Below, piece by piece: positions 24,801 to 35,570 of a stretch of 64,000 nt of DNA. The DNA lies in contig VZDJ01007747.1 in the NCBI GenBank assembly GCA_008694505.1, positions 12,836,842-12,900,841 of the forward strand, written 5' to 3'. Below the pieces are notes generated by a model, which made no database searches, was not told the DNA's origin, and was given only the letters and a program-made list of their open reading frames with translations. Each line of letters begins with the position of its first letter. Positions within the stretch are counted from its first letter, which is position 1. The position numbers and the translations under genes are program-made. The DNA comes from Cyanoderma ruficeps (lineage: Eukaryota > Chordata > Aves > Passeriformes > Timaliidae).

Positions 24801-27800
24801 GAAATCTAGCAGTCTGCCCTAAGGACAAACCTGGGTAAGAAGCGCATCATGATGTCACCATCCCCAGTGGCTGCAGCTCCTCCAGCTGTACTATCCGCAT
24901 AGGATCCTGCTCCAGCTATCGGAGAATCTCCAACACGGCTGTGGTGAACAACAGAAAATAAAAACCAAACTTTGTCAGCCTCACTGCCTCCAGCTGACTT
25001 AGCATTAAACCCACAGGAGAACAGAGCAGGTAAAGAGGTCAATCCACTGCAGTCAAAAGTCTTGTCTTAAAACTACCTGTAAAAGTGAACTGTGATAACC
25101 CGATTGACCTGAGGCTTAATCCACCTCCAGTGCATAACTATCTGTTATTGTACTGACTACGGTTAAACCACTGAGGTTTAGCCTGTGGGCAACAGTAGGC
25201 AGCTGGGGACATTAATATGTTCAATAACTTGTTGCTAAATCCAGAAGTTGTCTGACTTGGTTGACAGACAATAATCCTAACTGTGTAGAAAAAGTATCTC
25301 AAAGACAAAACACAAGCCTGAGGGTTTGATTTTATGTACATTTCTTAGGAGACTGTGTGCCTCTCCAAAATGCTTATTTGTCTCTGGTGCCTTGCCTTAC
25401 AAGCTGTCTCACAACTCTGCCAGTTGTTTGTGTCTCTATATGGTGAATTAGGCAAGCTGAAAAACAAGCATTCCCTCAAATAAACACACGTAGTCTTGCA
25501 CCTTAATCAGTTTCTCAATATCAGGATTTATGGCAAGTGCACAAAAAAAAGCAAAGCCATTTTGTGATCTAAAGGTTAACATTTTAAACCCCAATGACAA
25601 GTTTAACATAGGAAACAAGGTGGGGAAAAAAAGCTTTATTGTAAAATCAGAGATACTAACCCTGGAATTTTGTGGATTGCACCATTAGTAGATGTCCCAG
25701 AAGCAACGGTTCCACTCACACCAATTACAACCATACCTAGGATTTTCAACAGGGACAAAACATATTCAGGAACACTACTAACATATTTATTTAATTGGCA
25801 CTATGCTTACCAAACAGAACTACAATGCCCAGACTATTCAAATTATTGATATCCTGAAATACAAGAGTTGTACTCTTTAGGAAAACAAGTTCTTTTTAAA
25901 AGAGATTTGAAATTTTTTACCATCTATTACATGAGCTCAAAAGGAGTGTGAAACAATGAGTACCACACTGCTCAGAGCTATGTGTTACTGCTGCACATGC
26001 AGCCACTGCCTCCTGATACACACCTTTGTTAGCCAGTAGAGAACAAGTACCTGGTGCCCCCACATAGAGCACCAACACCATCAGAACAACAACATTTAGA
26101 AATTATAAATGGTACTTGAAGGAAATGTTAAAAAAAGTCAGAAGCATGAGCTTACACTTGGCAAAAGATGACATACTGCCTACCAAAGTAACTAGAATTA
26201 CATGACAGAAAACCAAATGTAGGGATGAGCCCACCCCTTGCTAATTTTGTGCTGGTGAGAAAGCCACTGCCTCATACTAACGAAGTTTAGATTGTCACTT
26301 GGACTTGGATTTGGGATCAGTTGCTTCTCCATAGAACAAGACTTTACCTCCACAGAGCAGGAGAGGGCATGAATTGCTGCTGGCATAAAACTCCAGCACA
26401 AACTAAGAGCCAAGAAGCAAAATTTGATGAGCTGAATTCTGTTTCTCTGACCTCACTAAGCAGTATTTTCTTTTCATAGAAAAGTTTCCTGACCAGTAGG
26501 AGCTGAAAACATAGAGGCACAGACCCAACGGCCTCCGCAAAAAGACTGGAAGGGCATCAGTTCCTACCAATGTCCTAAATGCATGCTGATTGAAGACTCT
26601 TCTCAAAATGTGCTACTCACAGAGATATTTCACTTGTAAAACAATGGGGTGAGAAAATGCGAAATATTAATACAAAATACCATCATTTACTACAAAACAG
26701 CTTATGACTACTTAATGATAAATCAATTCTTGAATTGTATTCAGCCGATTCCTCTCCTGACATTCCACAAGTTCCAGATTTTCCAGCACTTACTGAATTA
26801 CCCCAGTAAGTAAACTAGCTACCAACTTAAACAACTGGTAGGTCGTCTGACTTTTGTAGACTATTAATTAATTATTAGTAGGATTAACTAGAAACAAAGA
26901 AGAAAGATTCACACTTGAAACAACTTGTTAATTCTTGGTATTGTAAAGACCATCAGACAAAAAGCTCTGGATTGCTAAACTGAGAAAAATCCAAATTATA
27001 CCAAAAAGTGCAAGTTTCAAGACTACAAAGTATAAAGACATGAAAGGCATGAATCTGTAAATGCTCTAGTCCTTTGTCTGATCTGCTCATTAATCAACTT
27101 ACAGGCTTAGCAATTAACAGTCCTCAATCAGTAAATCGTTAGAAGTTTTTGAAACTACTACTGCTAACCAGTAGAAATTTACTGATGTAGAAAAAAGCCA
27201 GAATAGAAGAAAAATGAAAGTAAACTTTATTTTATAATCTTAAGAAGTGTGACAAACACTGCTTTTAGTTTGGAAACAGAACTAATGGCATATTCATTTC
27301 TTCTACCACTGCAAGGCCTTTTAAGTCGGTCTGACAGTACACCATAATCCAGATAATTATTCTTAACTTAGTTTTCCAAGCATTCACAGCTGCCCAAGCA
27401 ATTATGCCAAGGTATCTGTGGGAAAAGCAACAGGGCAATGAACAAGAGTTCATGGCAAAAAATGAAGCAAGTGTCTGTGCAGCCAGTGAACTGGAAAAAA
27501 CTCAAAAACAAATCCTACCTTAAGGCATTCCATCCTAACGCATAAGTAACAGAATCTTGAAACCACTATAAACAGGAAATAATTCCTATATGAAATATTT
27601 TTTCTTTAAGTAAGTATGATTTAATCATTAGAGGAATGAGGAAAAAAAGATCAGCATCAGCGTTCCCAAAAGTTGTTACCTATAGTATCATGGTTACGAA
27701 CACTTCTTTGTGAGCTGGTCTGTTCTTCTTTATGAGTTATTTCTTCACGGCGTTTATATGGTCCACAGGATGTTGAAGAGTCTGGCACCACATTCTGTAA

Positions 27801-30800
27801 TTAGTTTGTGATGTGCATGAATAATATGCCATATTTAATACAGATAAATTTAAAAAATACTCCAATCAATACCTATAATCTACCATAAAGACATTAGAAG
27901 CCCAGTACTTAAACTACAGAGATGTACTGAGATCCCACAAATTATTTTGCATTAAGAATGAAGACTGATTTCTGATATTATACAGTAAAAAGATTTTCCT
28001 CGAAAGGTTACATTGTTTAAATTAAAGACTCTCCTTCGCTCAACTGACTGGTCGAAAAAACACCCAAACCACTGTACAAACATGTAGAAATCTGTAACAC
28101 CCAAAGCAAAAAAAAAAAAAAATCCTCATTCAAACAACAAGCCAAGCTCACCACAACAGGCAAGTTTAATGGACATCTGCATCTGATGTATTCATAGGTC
28201 TGCATAAAGCCTCCCAACTAACTATTTAAAGACCTTAATTACTACTCTAAGGTTTTCTTTTAGAAATTTATGCATGCATCAAAAAATACATGCACTGCTT
28301 TGTTTATTTTGGTAAGTCCTGTCCCAGTTAAGAACTAAAAAGTAACTCCCACACCAAAACACTACTGCAGCAAGGTCAAAAGCAGCAGGATCTAAGAAAT
28401 AATAACTAGACACTCCCAAGTCTGGCAAGTTCTTAGTAATATCAAGTTTATTCTGTCTAATAAGCAAAACTTCTTTTTCTTCACATGTAAAGCATAAGTT
28501 CAACATAAGCTGAAAGGAAGAGGCAATGCTGCACCGTTGATTTTCTAAGTCCCCCCTTCACTGCCATCACTGCACTGTACCTTCCAGTAGTTTGGCTGAC
28601 AGCTTTGATTAAGCCACTCTGAATACAGCGAAAGGGATTTCTGGGTAGTTAGATCTTCATATGGAAACCCCATTTTTACAGCAAACAGGGAGGCTTGAAG
28701 AGCAAGAACAAAATAAAAAAGAAACACTTATTTATTCAGTTTTATGGGGTTTATGACAATACATAGAACCCTTTTTTTTTTTTTGGAAATCAAGAAATTC
28801 TACATCCTTTTTGGAGATGAGAAATACATATACATCTTCAGGGAGCAGCATCAGCCTTTAGAGTGATGCACAACTGCAGTAGACAACTCTTGCTTCACAG
28901 GCAGTGACATAAAAGTTTTCCCATTGAAAGAGAAAAAAATTCAACTCTCTTAATCAACTGGACATAACTAAGAGTGTGGAGCAAGAATGGTCTAGGCTGT
29001 GCTGGTCACAGAAACAAGTAAGTCATACAAATACATTTTCCTTAAAAAGCAAGTTTTTATCAAATATAAAAAACACAGCAGCACAACATCTGCCATTAAA
29101 ACTCTGATACTTGAAGAAAGCAATCTACCAGCTTACATGACATTCCTTGCAGCTTTAAAAGTGACTGCTTCCTTGTTTTGAAAATTAATATAGTACGTGG
29201 CAAGAGAGCAAAAGAAATACCAACACAAGCAATGGAAGAACACTACACTTCTAAGAATGACTTGTCATTAGGCACAGGGAAAAGAAAAAAGATCAACTCT
29301 TCTTTCATCTTTTAGCTGCAGATACCTTTGATATTACCCAGTAACAGACACTGTTGCTAGGTTCAGATGCTTGAATTTATATTATCAACCCCTGGTAATA
29401 ATGTTACTATAACAAACAGCTGAACAAACTTATCCAGCCCAAGAATTAAGAGAAACCTTCAATTATTTCTGGACTGCTTTTCTATGTTTTTCTTAAAAAC
29501 TGACACAAGTTAAGTATCAGCACTCAGAGGAAAAGAAAACTGACAGCTTCCATTAAATAAATATTTTCCCACTTATAGAACAAACAGGCAGAATTTTGGG
29601 GGTTTTTTGCTTGTTATTTTGTAAGATGAAATTGCGCTTGTGCATGTTTGTCAGGAGTTCTTTCATAATTTTTGAAACGTTGTTTCTATTCTGGGGAGTA
29701 GAGTTCATAATTTAGCATCTTCAATAAAAAATGCCTGCAGAGATTACATGCATTTATATGAAGAGATTTTACTGTTCTAGCTATCTTTTCTGTAATGTAC
29801 ATATTTCTATTTAGAAAATAAACTGTTTGTTCTCTCGCATGCCACTTTGAAGGTTCAAATGGTTTTTCTTTTTTATCTTCATCTGATGAAGACAACCAGA
29901 GTTCCTCTTATCCAATTTCCACAAAAGATTTATTTCTTCAAAAGAAACAGTCTTTCTCAATTTCTCCACCGCTTTCATTATTTTATTAACATTAAACACC
30001 ATCTCCAGTTTTTTACTCAGATAAGTAAGTCTTCAGCTTTCACATCTTTTTTTTGTCATTACTGCTAGATATTTTCTTCTGAGCCAGCTATCACTGACAG
30101 TAAGGACTCAGCGTAACAAACTTGTCCACATGCCTCCATTAGGCAAAGAGCTACCTTCTTAGGTTGGAAGATGTATTTTAGATCAGCACTTTAATCCTTC
30201 TGTTTCTTCATTTTCCTTATCTTTTCTGCTCATTCTCCTGACTAAAATTTAAAAATACTGTGGTAACTAGCAATGAGGAGCAAATGAGTATTAGGAGAAT
30301 TTCTCTCTCCACTATTTAACACCTGACCAATTTCTTTTTCTGCACTATATGCGAAATATCTCTTAGAAATGCCACGCATAATCATGATCAATTGCCTGAA
30401 ATTAAATAGAACCTACAGGTTTCTCTGTTCACACCTTCAGTCAAATTGTTTCCTCACCTCCCAAAATTGTTCCATTTTATGCCATCAAAAATTGTTCATG
30501 CACTTACTCCTGTACATGCTAATTCCTTCAAGAATATTTTACCTTTTCTTATCAATTTGAAAGCACTTGAATCACCATTAATGCTCAGATGTCATTTTCC
30601 ACACTTATCTCTACATTTCTTTCTGAGCAAGTACAGGCTCCGAGGAGGCTTCTTAAAAGCCAAGAAACCTGTTCACCACTCACACACCTCTTTCTGAAAC
30701 TGGTACTATTCTACCAACAGCAGCCTGTATTTAAAAAGCCCAGCTAAGCCTCCAATTTGCTATTGCTCTTTTGCTGTGCCTGGGAGTGCAGCCTCTAATC

Positions 30801-33800
30801 AGCTTTTTTACGTTTAAGTTCTCACTAATACTTTTAAATTATGAAATACACTAATCATACTCAATATATACCAAAATATTAGAATTTAACTCTAGCATCT
30901 ATTAATTGTGCCATTAATTAGGAAAAGTTACTTCATAGTTTTAAATGGAGCATTTACATCTAACAGTTTCTATAGTGTCTTTTAATAAATCATCTTTGGT
31001 AACTTGGATATCAGTGGTATTAGCAAAGGCTTGGGATTACAAGTCAGTATTTGCAGTTCAGCTGCAACATAAAACAATTTTAAACATAAAATAATTTTTC
31101 CTTCTAAAAATAAACCTATTTCATAGGCACAGATTGAAAGAGCAAACACTTCTGAACTATTTAAGTAGATTGATTTGATTGTCAAGGAATTCTTCCATCT
31201 CTATTACCAAGATGAAAGCATGGCAATTTTATTAGGAAGCGTTTTGAATTGAGGGTTTGACTTGGAAACAGTTAAAGGAGTAATTACCTGACTCTCCTAC
31301 TAGTAACGTATGCTTAGTGTACTCAATGACCTTTCGTGCTACACCAATTGCATTTTTCACACGCCTGAGGTCCGCAACAGCCCCAACTTCCATAGTGTTG
31401 CTGGAAATAAGGAATATTTAAAACTTATTAAAACTACAAGAATAATTGCACTTTTTTTACTAGACAAAATCTGTTCTTATCTAAATCAAAAAGCTTGCTT
31501 CTTTAACATAATGCTTTAATTGTTCTATGCCACAGATGTCAGCACATTAGTAGGAAAAGACTTCCTACATATATTGTTTCCTTTCACAGGCATGGAGATG
31601 TTGCTCAAAAAACAGTACTTCCATTCACAGTAATACTTTCAGCAGAGTAACTATTTTGTTACATAAACTCCTAACATAAATCACACACTTGCAATTACTT
31701 TTTAATCAGGACAGATTTAAACAGCAAATACATTATTGAAGACGATTGCTCCAAAAGTGAAATATTTATGGACTGAATGTAAAGGGAAAGCTAACAATGC
31801 TAGAAACCATCTGTTTCAACTGCTATACCTAAAACTGGATTAATGTTCTACAAGTGAAGAGTAATTTCCTACACTTCAACAATCAGGTATTTTTCCTTGT
31901 TCCACAAATCAGCTTGTCCCATAGTCAGCCCCACAGCAACAAGATCCTGTAATGACCCTTAAAACTGCTAAAAATGGCAGGTGTGAGAAACAAGTTAATG
32001 GAAGTTGGCTTTTGCTGGGCATTACATGAATTGATATTACATTATTAATTATATTATTGATTAAATATTATGATGTCAGTAGTGAGATAGTGATACATGT
32101 TGTGGAGTGGCTGATGTTGTTGCAGTGGCCTAGTTGCGAGGCTGGTTTTTGTGAGGATGGCTTTGTGTGTTGTGGTGTAGGTTTGTGAGTTTACACTGGA
32201 CAGACTGTTGCCGGCCAAATCTTCGAGACACGACCTTAAAAAGAGCAGAATTTCATCCAGTGATGGCCCTGAGGACCACAGTGACAAAACTGCATCAGCA
32301 CCGAGGAGAGTGACACAGACTGAGACTATGTAAAATCAAAATAAATATGCATCAAGCTGATACAACACCAGGGGTATAAAAGGCAGATGTATAAAATTTC
32401 ACAGATGAGCCATGCTCCCAGCCCTGCCCCTTTTGCTTTGTGAACTTTCTTATTGATCTCAATAAAACTTTTATAACTCATTCCCACTCAGGGTCTGAGT
32501 CATTTATAACAGCAGGAACCATTCTTTTCTCCATACAGCTTCCTTACCCATCCATAATCATTGCATCCAGAGTTGTTTCTCCACTTTCATCTGGGCTTCC
32601 TCCGTATCCCACGCTCCCATCGCACTGATCGATCTCACACTGGCCACAGCCTCTCTCGACTGCATCCAGCTCTGAACCTCCAGACTCTAATACTCTCCAA
32701 GCTGTAATCAACATAAATAATTAAATGTCACTAGGGAAAAGTTTCCACTGCTGCCTAAAGATGGACCTGATGCAGGTGCACTACATAAGCGGATAAAAAC
32801 CAGTAAACTATAAATTACAAAGTCAAAATGTAAATATGAATATAACCAAAAGAATGTAAAGCATCACTTTTCTAAATATTTTTTTCCTGTGCATCTGGTT
32901 AGTGTTTCTGACTGAGAAACAGAGCTTTTCTTCTGTCTGAGATATTACTTATTAATAATTATCGCAAATTCTCTATATCAAATACCCTTCTCTGCCCCAA
33001 ACCAATCATTACTTTATCACTGCTTGTTTAAAGCTTTCTCCTGGGAGAAGAGAGAGGGAAAAAAATCTTTCAACTCAAAAAAAGAAAAAAAAAGCCAAAA
33101 AAAAAGCTGCTCTCAAAATCTTCATATGAGAATATTAAGTGTCCAACTGCAGAATAAAAGGGTATAAACCCACATCAGTAACTACATAAGCACTAAACGC
33201 ACATCAGTAACTACAAAAGCAAAGTGAAAACTATATCTAAGAAATTAAGTCTCCACATTCTCCTGTTCAATTCGTGATCTTCTATTCTTCAGGATCTAGA
33301 TCATGGTGCAGCTTTTTAAGACATTACAGATGTGTCAAACGACATGACTTGAATACAGTGAGCCTGAAGGCATTGCACATCAGGGATTTCATAAGGATGG
33401 ACCTCAGGGTAGAGGTGCTTGAATTTGCTGCCACCGACAATCACACTCCTCCCTACTCCTATTTGTGCTGACTCTGGTGTTCTGCCACCTGACAGACCCA
33501 GCACAGGGGAGGCAGCACATGCACTCAGGCCAGCTCTTTTTGACAAACAAAACCACCTCAAGACGCCTCAGGATCACAGATGCTGCATCCCAACTACATG
33601 AAGTTGCCTGCACCAGGAAAAATAGACTTAATACCATGCATCCAAATCCACATATGCCTGCCTCTATTATAAACTTCACTGTGAGGAGTATTCTCTGATT
33701 CCTATTACCTTTATTGCCATGAGCAGTCTTAGCACAGGCCTTCAGAGGCTGCAAAGCAAGGGCCTTGCAATTTTCATGAGTGTATTTCACTTCGGACCAT

Positions 33801-34772
33801 TCCAAGGCTTTATCGGTAACTCATTTCACAGGCAACCATTATATAGTAAGGGGTTATTTACAACTCAGCTGCAAGAAGATAATCTGCAAGTCTTTAAAAA
33901 TTACTATTCACAGCTAATGTGTGTTACCATTGGAAAGTCTTCGACTGTCAATAACACATCACAAAACAGCAGAGTTTCAAAGAAATAACGACCTAATTCT
34001 TTAGGGGGCAAGAAGGAATCTCAAAAAAAAAAAAACAAACCAACAACCCAAGAACACCAAAACCTTTAAAAAACATTGCACGATAGTGCAAACCACATTA
34101 TTAGCAGAAGTTTGTCTTTGATCTAGCTTTTCCGCAGTTCATAACTACCCTCTTTAGTTTTTGTGGGTTTTGGTACGGGATTTTTAGCGTNGGTTTTGGT
34201 AAGGGATTTTTAGCGTGATTTCCCAACATGCAAAGTGAAACCATCTGCTCGCCGGTTCCCAGCAGCAGAAAGAAGAAACGGCAAGCTCCGGGACTCTGCC
34301 CTTCCCATAGGAAGGGTAACCCTTTCCAAGCCGGCCGAGGCACCTCCCCGCCGGCAGCGGGGCTGGCTCTGAGCCGTGACGAGCAGCGCGGGGAGCAGAG
34401 CCCGCGCCCCCCGCAACCAGCGCCGACTGGCAGCCGGGTCACAGCCCGCTTCTGCTGGCCGCACAGCAGCCTAGTGTCGCCTCAGAGACTCGTTTTTCTC
34501 AAGCAGCACCCACACCCAGCTCCGCCCGGCGAACCCTCAGCAGGAGGGTGCTCCTGGAAGGCACCGAGCGGCGCGGCATAGCACTGCCCCACCCGCCCCG
34601 CTCCGGCCCGGGCCCCCGCCGGGACACCTGTCTCTGCGGCCGTCCTGAACGCCCAGGTGTTGATGACTACAGGCAGAGCGGCAGCTGAGGCGGCGCCCGC
34701 CGGCGGCAACACAGCGAGCAAGAGGAGCGCCACCATCACTCCCGGCCAGCACCCGCCACGTCCCACCGCCAT
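21756..34772 (-). CDS. AGA: AGA, aspartylglucosaminidase (glycosylasparaginase), complete nine-exon gene
   Basis: AGA cleaves the bond between N-acetylglucosamine and asparagine in the lysosomal breakdown of N-glycoproteins. It belongs to the Ntn-hydrolases: the precursor cuts itself to free a catalytic threonine. Joining nine exons gives 1059 nt, or 352 residues (human 346), with no stop or frameshift. Seen: a signal peptide to about residue 29; the self-cleavage site Asp211|Thr212 in NHDTIG; GTSTNG at 227-232 with Thr230; Arg240 and Asp243 in RVGDSP; and ATG at 262-264 with Thr263. Eight cysteines match the four human disulfides (70/75, 169/185, 292/312, 323/351), plus Cys67. The numbering offset to human is +6. 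Exon lengths 2-8 equal those I recall for the human gene. Confidence 0.98.
21857..22660 (-). other. AGA intron 8
   Basis: A GT-AG intron with nothing further recognised. The donor is ATG|GTATGT. Confidence 0.93.
22661..22794 (-). CDS. AGA: AGA exon 8
   Basis: 134 nt for [13 protein letters not shown] through [14 protein letters not shown]. It holds Cys292 and Cys312 and the conserved N-glycosylation sequon Asn314-Thr-Thr (human Asn308). Confidence 0.97.
22795..24830 (-). other. AGA intron 7
   Basis: A GT-AG intron of about 2 kb. No repeat family or embedded gene is seen. Confidence 0.93.
24831..24938 (-). CDS. AGA: AGA exon 7
   Basis: 108 nt for [20 protein letters not shown], then [15 protein letters not shown]. 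Carries substrate-pocket residues Arg240 and Asp243 and Thr263-Gly264 (human Arg234, Asp237, Thr257-Gly258). Confidence 0.97.
24939..25660 (-). other. AGA intron 6
   Basis: A GT-AG intron with donor CCAGG|GTTAGT. Nothing else is recognised. Confidence 0.93.
25661..25736 (-). CDS. AGA: AGA exon 6
   Basis: 76 nt for [18 protein letters not shown] and AIHKIP. It is the first exon of the beta-subunit core and holds active-site Thr230 in GTSTNG. Confidence 0.97.
25737..27679 (-). other. AGA intron 5
   Basis: A GT-AG intron of about 1.9 kb with no recognised repeat or gene inside. Confidence 0.93.
27680..27794 (-). CDS. AGA: AGA exon 5, self-cleavage site
   Basis: 115 nt for [20 protein letters not shown], then a charged loop and NHDTI. 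The Asp211|Thr212 bond is where the precursor splits into alpha and beta chains. Cys185 pairs with Cys169 from exon 4. The loop before the site is the most variable stretch of the protein. Confidence 0.97.
27795..28580 (-). other. AGA intron 4
   Basis: A GT-AG intron with a poly-A run (plus strand) near 28109-28122. Nothing else is recognised. Confidence 0.93.
28581..28693 (-). CDS. AGA: AGA exon 4
   Basis: 113 nt for [19 protein letters not shown] to SCQPNYWK. Cys169 equals human Cys163, the residue changed in the Finnish aspartylglucosaminuria allele. Asn166-Gln-Ser is a possible N-glycosylation site that human AGA lacks at this place. Confidence 0.97.
28694..31287 (-). other. AGA intron 3
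   Basis: A GT-AG intron of about 2.6 kb with poly-pyrimidine runs (for example 28770-28784). No gene or clear repeat family. Confidence 0.93.
31288..31400 (-). CDS. AGA: AGA exon 3
   Basis: 113 nt for [20 protein letters not shown], then [17 protein letters not shown]. The donor is TCAG|GTAATT and the acceptor TTTCCAG|CAACAC. Confidence 0.97.
31401..32547 (-). other. AGA intron 2
   Basis: A GT-AG intron that contains the solo LTR at 32098-32511. The rest is unique-looking A+T-rich sequence. Confidence 0.93.
32098..32511 (+). mobile_element. Solo LTR in AGA intron 2, antisense to AGA
   Basis: It starts TGTTGTGG and ends TTATAACA (TGTT...AACA termini). A TATA box (TATAAAAG, 32375-32382) lies about 80 bp before AATAAA (32461-32466), and about 45 bp of U5-like sequence ends in GAGTCATTTATAACA. 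This order is diagnostic for an LTR. There is no internal viral sequence, so it is a solo LTR. A target duplication is not evident, so the start at 32098 is less sure than the end. The family is not recognised. Confidence 0.7.
32548..32701 (-). CDS. AGA: AGA exon 2
   Basis: 154 nt for [18 protein letters not shown], then [20 protein letters not shown] and [13 protein letters not shown]. Holds Cys67, Cys70 and Cys75 and the SPDE motif. The donor is ATGG|GTAAGG; an LTR ends 36 bp beyond it. Confidence 0.98.
32702..34627 (-). other. AGA intron 1
   Basis: A GT-AG intron of about 1.9 kb. Its 5' part is within the CpG island. Contains A-rich low-complexity sequence at 33055-33105 and 34023-34037. 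The stretch 33300-33810 is richer in C+G and open in several frames, but no protein is recognised in it. Confidence 0.93.
34165..34216. repeat. 26-bp tandem duplication containing the only N
   Basis: Copy 1 at 34165-34190 and copy 2 at 34191-34216 share GGTTTTGGTA.GGGATTTTTAGCGT. They differ at one base (C/A), plus the N at 34191, which lines up with G in copy 1. It lies at the inner edge of the AGA CpG island. Confidence 0.9.
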
Positions 34773-34990
34773 CGCCCTGCGGCCCGGCCCGGTCCGATCC
34801 GTTCCGGAGCCGTTCCGCCGCCTCCAACCAGGCGGCCCCGGCGGCGCAGGCGCGCACGGCCTGGCCGTGCCCGCGCTCCCGGGGGGTGTGTGCTGCGAAT
34901 GTGACTGGGCTCCGCGCTGAATGCGGCCCGGTGTCGGCCACCGCAGTCCTGGCAGCGTTGTCTTGGCAGGGAAGAGCTAAACCCGCAGCA
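34230..34990 (-). promoter_or_regulatory. CpG island promoter of AGA
   Basis: The only long C+G- and CpG-rich stretch of the window. It covers AGA exon 1 and about 220 bp upstream, with several GC-box-like CCCGCC and GGGCGG cores and no evident TATA box. Such islands are the usual promoters of housekeeping lysosomal genes. Transcription start sites are not visible; the limits are by eye. Confidence 0.85.
34628..34772 (-). CDS. AGA: AGA exon 1, coding part with signal peptide
   Basis: 145 coding nt. The ATG at 34772 is in a good context (GCGATGG, G at -3 and +4). It encodes [11 protein letters not shown], then a hydrophobic core [11 protein letters not shown], then a small-residue stretch GAASAAA before LPVVINTW. 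An in-frame Met13 is a possible second start and would shorten the signal peptide. The human glycan site Asn38 is replaced by Thr44. The donor is ACAG|GTGTCC. Confidence 0.95.
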
Positions 34991-35029
34991 TAGGCCGCGG
35001 CCCACACCCACAAATACAATTTGTCTTTC

Positions 35030-35570
35030 ACAGAATCGTAGAATGGTTTGGATGGAAAGGGACCTTAAAGATCACCTAGTTCCAACCACCCTGCTCTAGG
35101 CAAGGGCACCTTCTAGGAGACCTCATTGTTCAGACACCCCTCCAACCTGGTCTTGAACTTCCAGGGATGAGGGATGCACAACTTGCCTGAGCAGCCTGTT
35201 TCAGTCCTTCACACCTACTCTTTCAAATTGAATCCATTCCCCTTGTCTTGTCACTACGTGCGCTTCTAAATAGTCTTGCCTCATCTTTCCAGTAAGTTCC
35301 CTTCAGGTACCAGAAAGCTGCAATTAGGTCACCCTGAAGCCTTCTCTTTTTCAGGCAGAACAACTCCAATTATCTCAGCTTTCCTTCATAGGAGAGGTGC
35401 TCCCTCCTGATCAACCTGGTGTGACCTTGTTCCAACAGGTCCATCTCCTTCCTGTGTTGGGGTCCCAGAGAGCTGGATGCAGTACTTGAGGTGGGATCTC
35501 ACCAGAGCAGATTAGAGGGGCAGAATCAACTCCCTCAACCTGCTGGCCATGCTGCTTTTGATGCAGCTTT
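35030..35570 (-). mobile_element. CR1 LINE, 3' fragment, minus strand, next to the AGA promoter
   Basis: The plus strand starts CAGAATCGTAGAATGGTTTG, then GGACCTTAAAGATCACCTAG, the hallmark CR1 3' end read in reverse, and runs on to about TTTTGATGCAG. It begins some 260 bp upstream of the AGA start codon, right at the island edge. It is truncated at its 5' end. Confidence 0.93.

Noticed and set aside
33404..33805. 133-codon minus-strand open frame in AGA intron 1
   Set aside because: It lies inside the intron, has no similarity that I recognise, and AGA joins exon 1 to exon 2 in frame without it.
34228..34581. 117-codon plus-strand open frame in the CpG island
   Set aside because: A product of high C+G content; no recognised protein, no splice context, and it lies in AGA intron 1.
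34537..35031. 164-codon minus-strand open frame across the AGA promoter
   Set aside because: It overlaps AGA exon 1 in another frame and its Ala/Gly/Arg-rich product is what a CpG island yields by chance. It could act as an upstream frame only if transcription starts beyond 35031, which is unknown.
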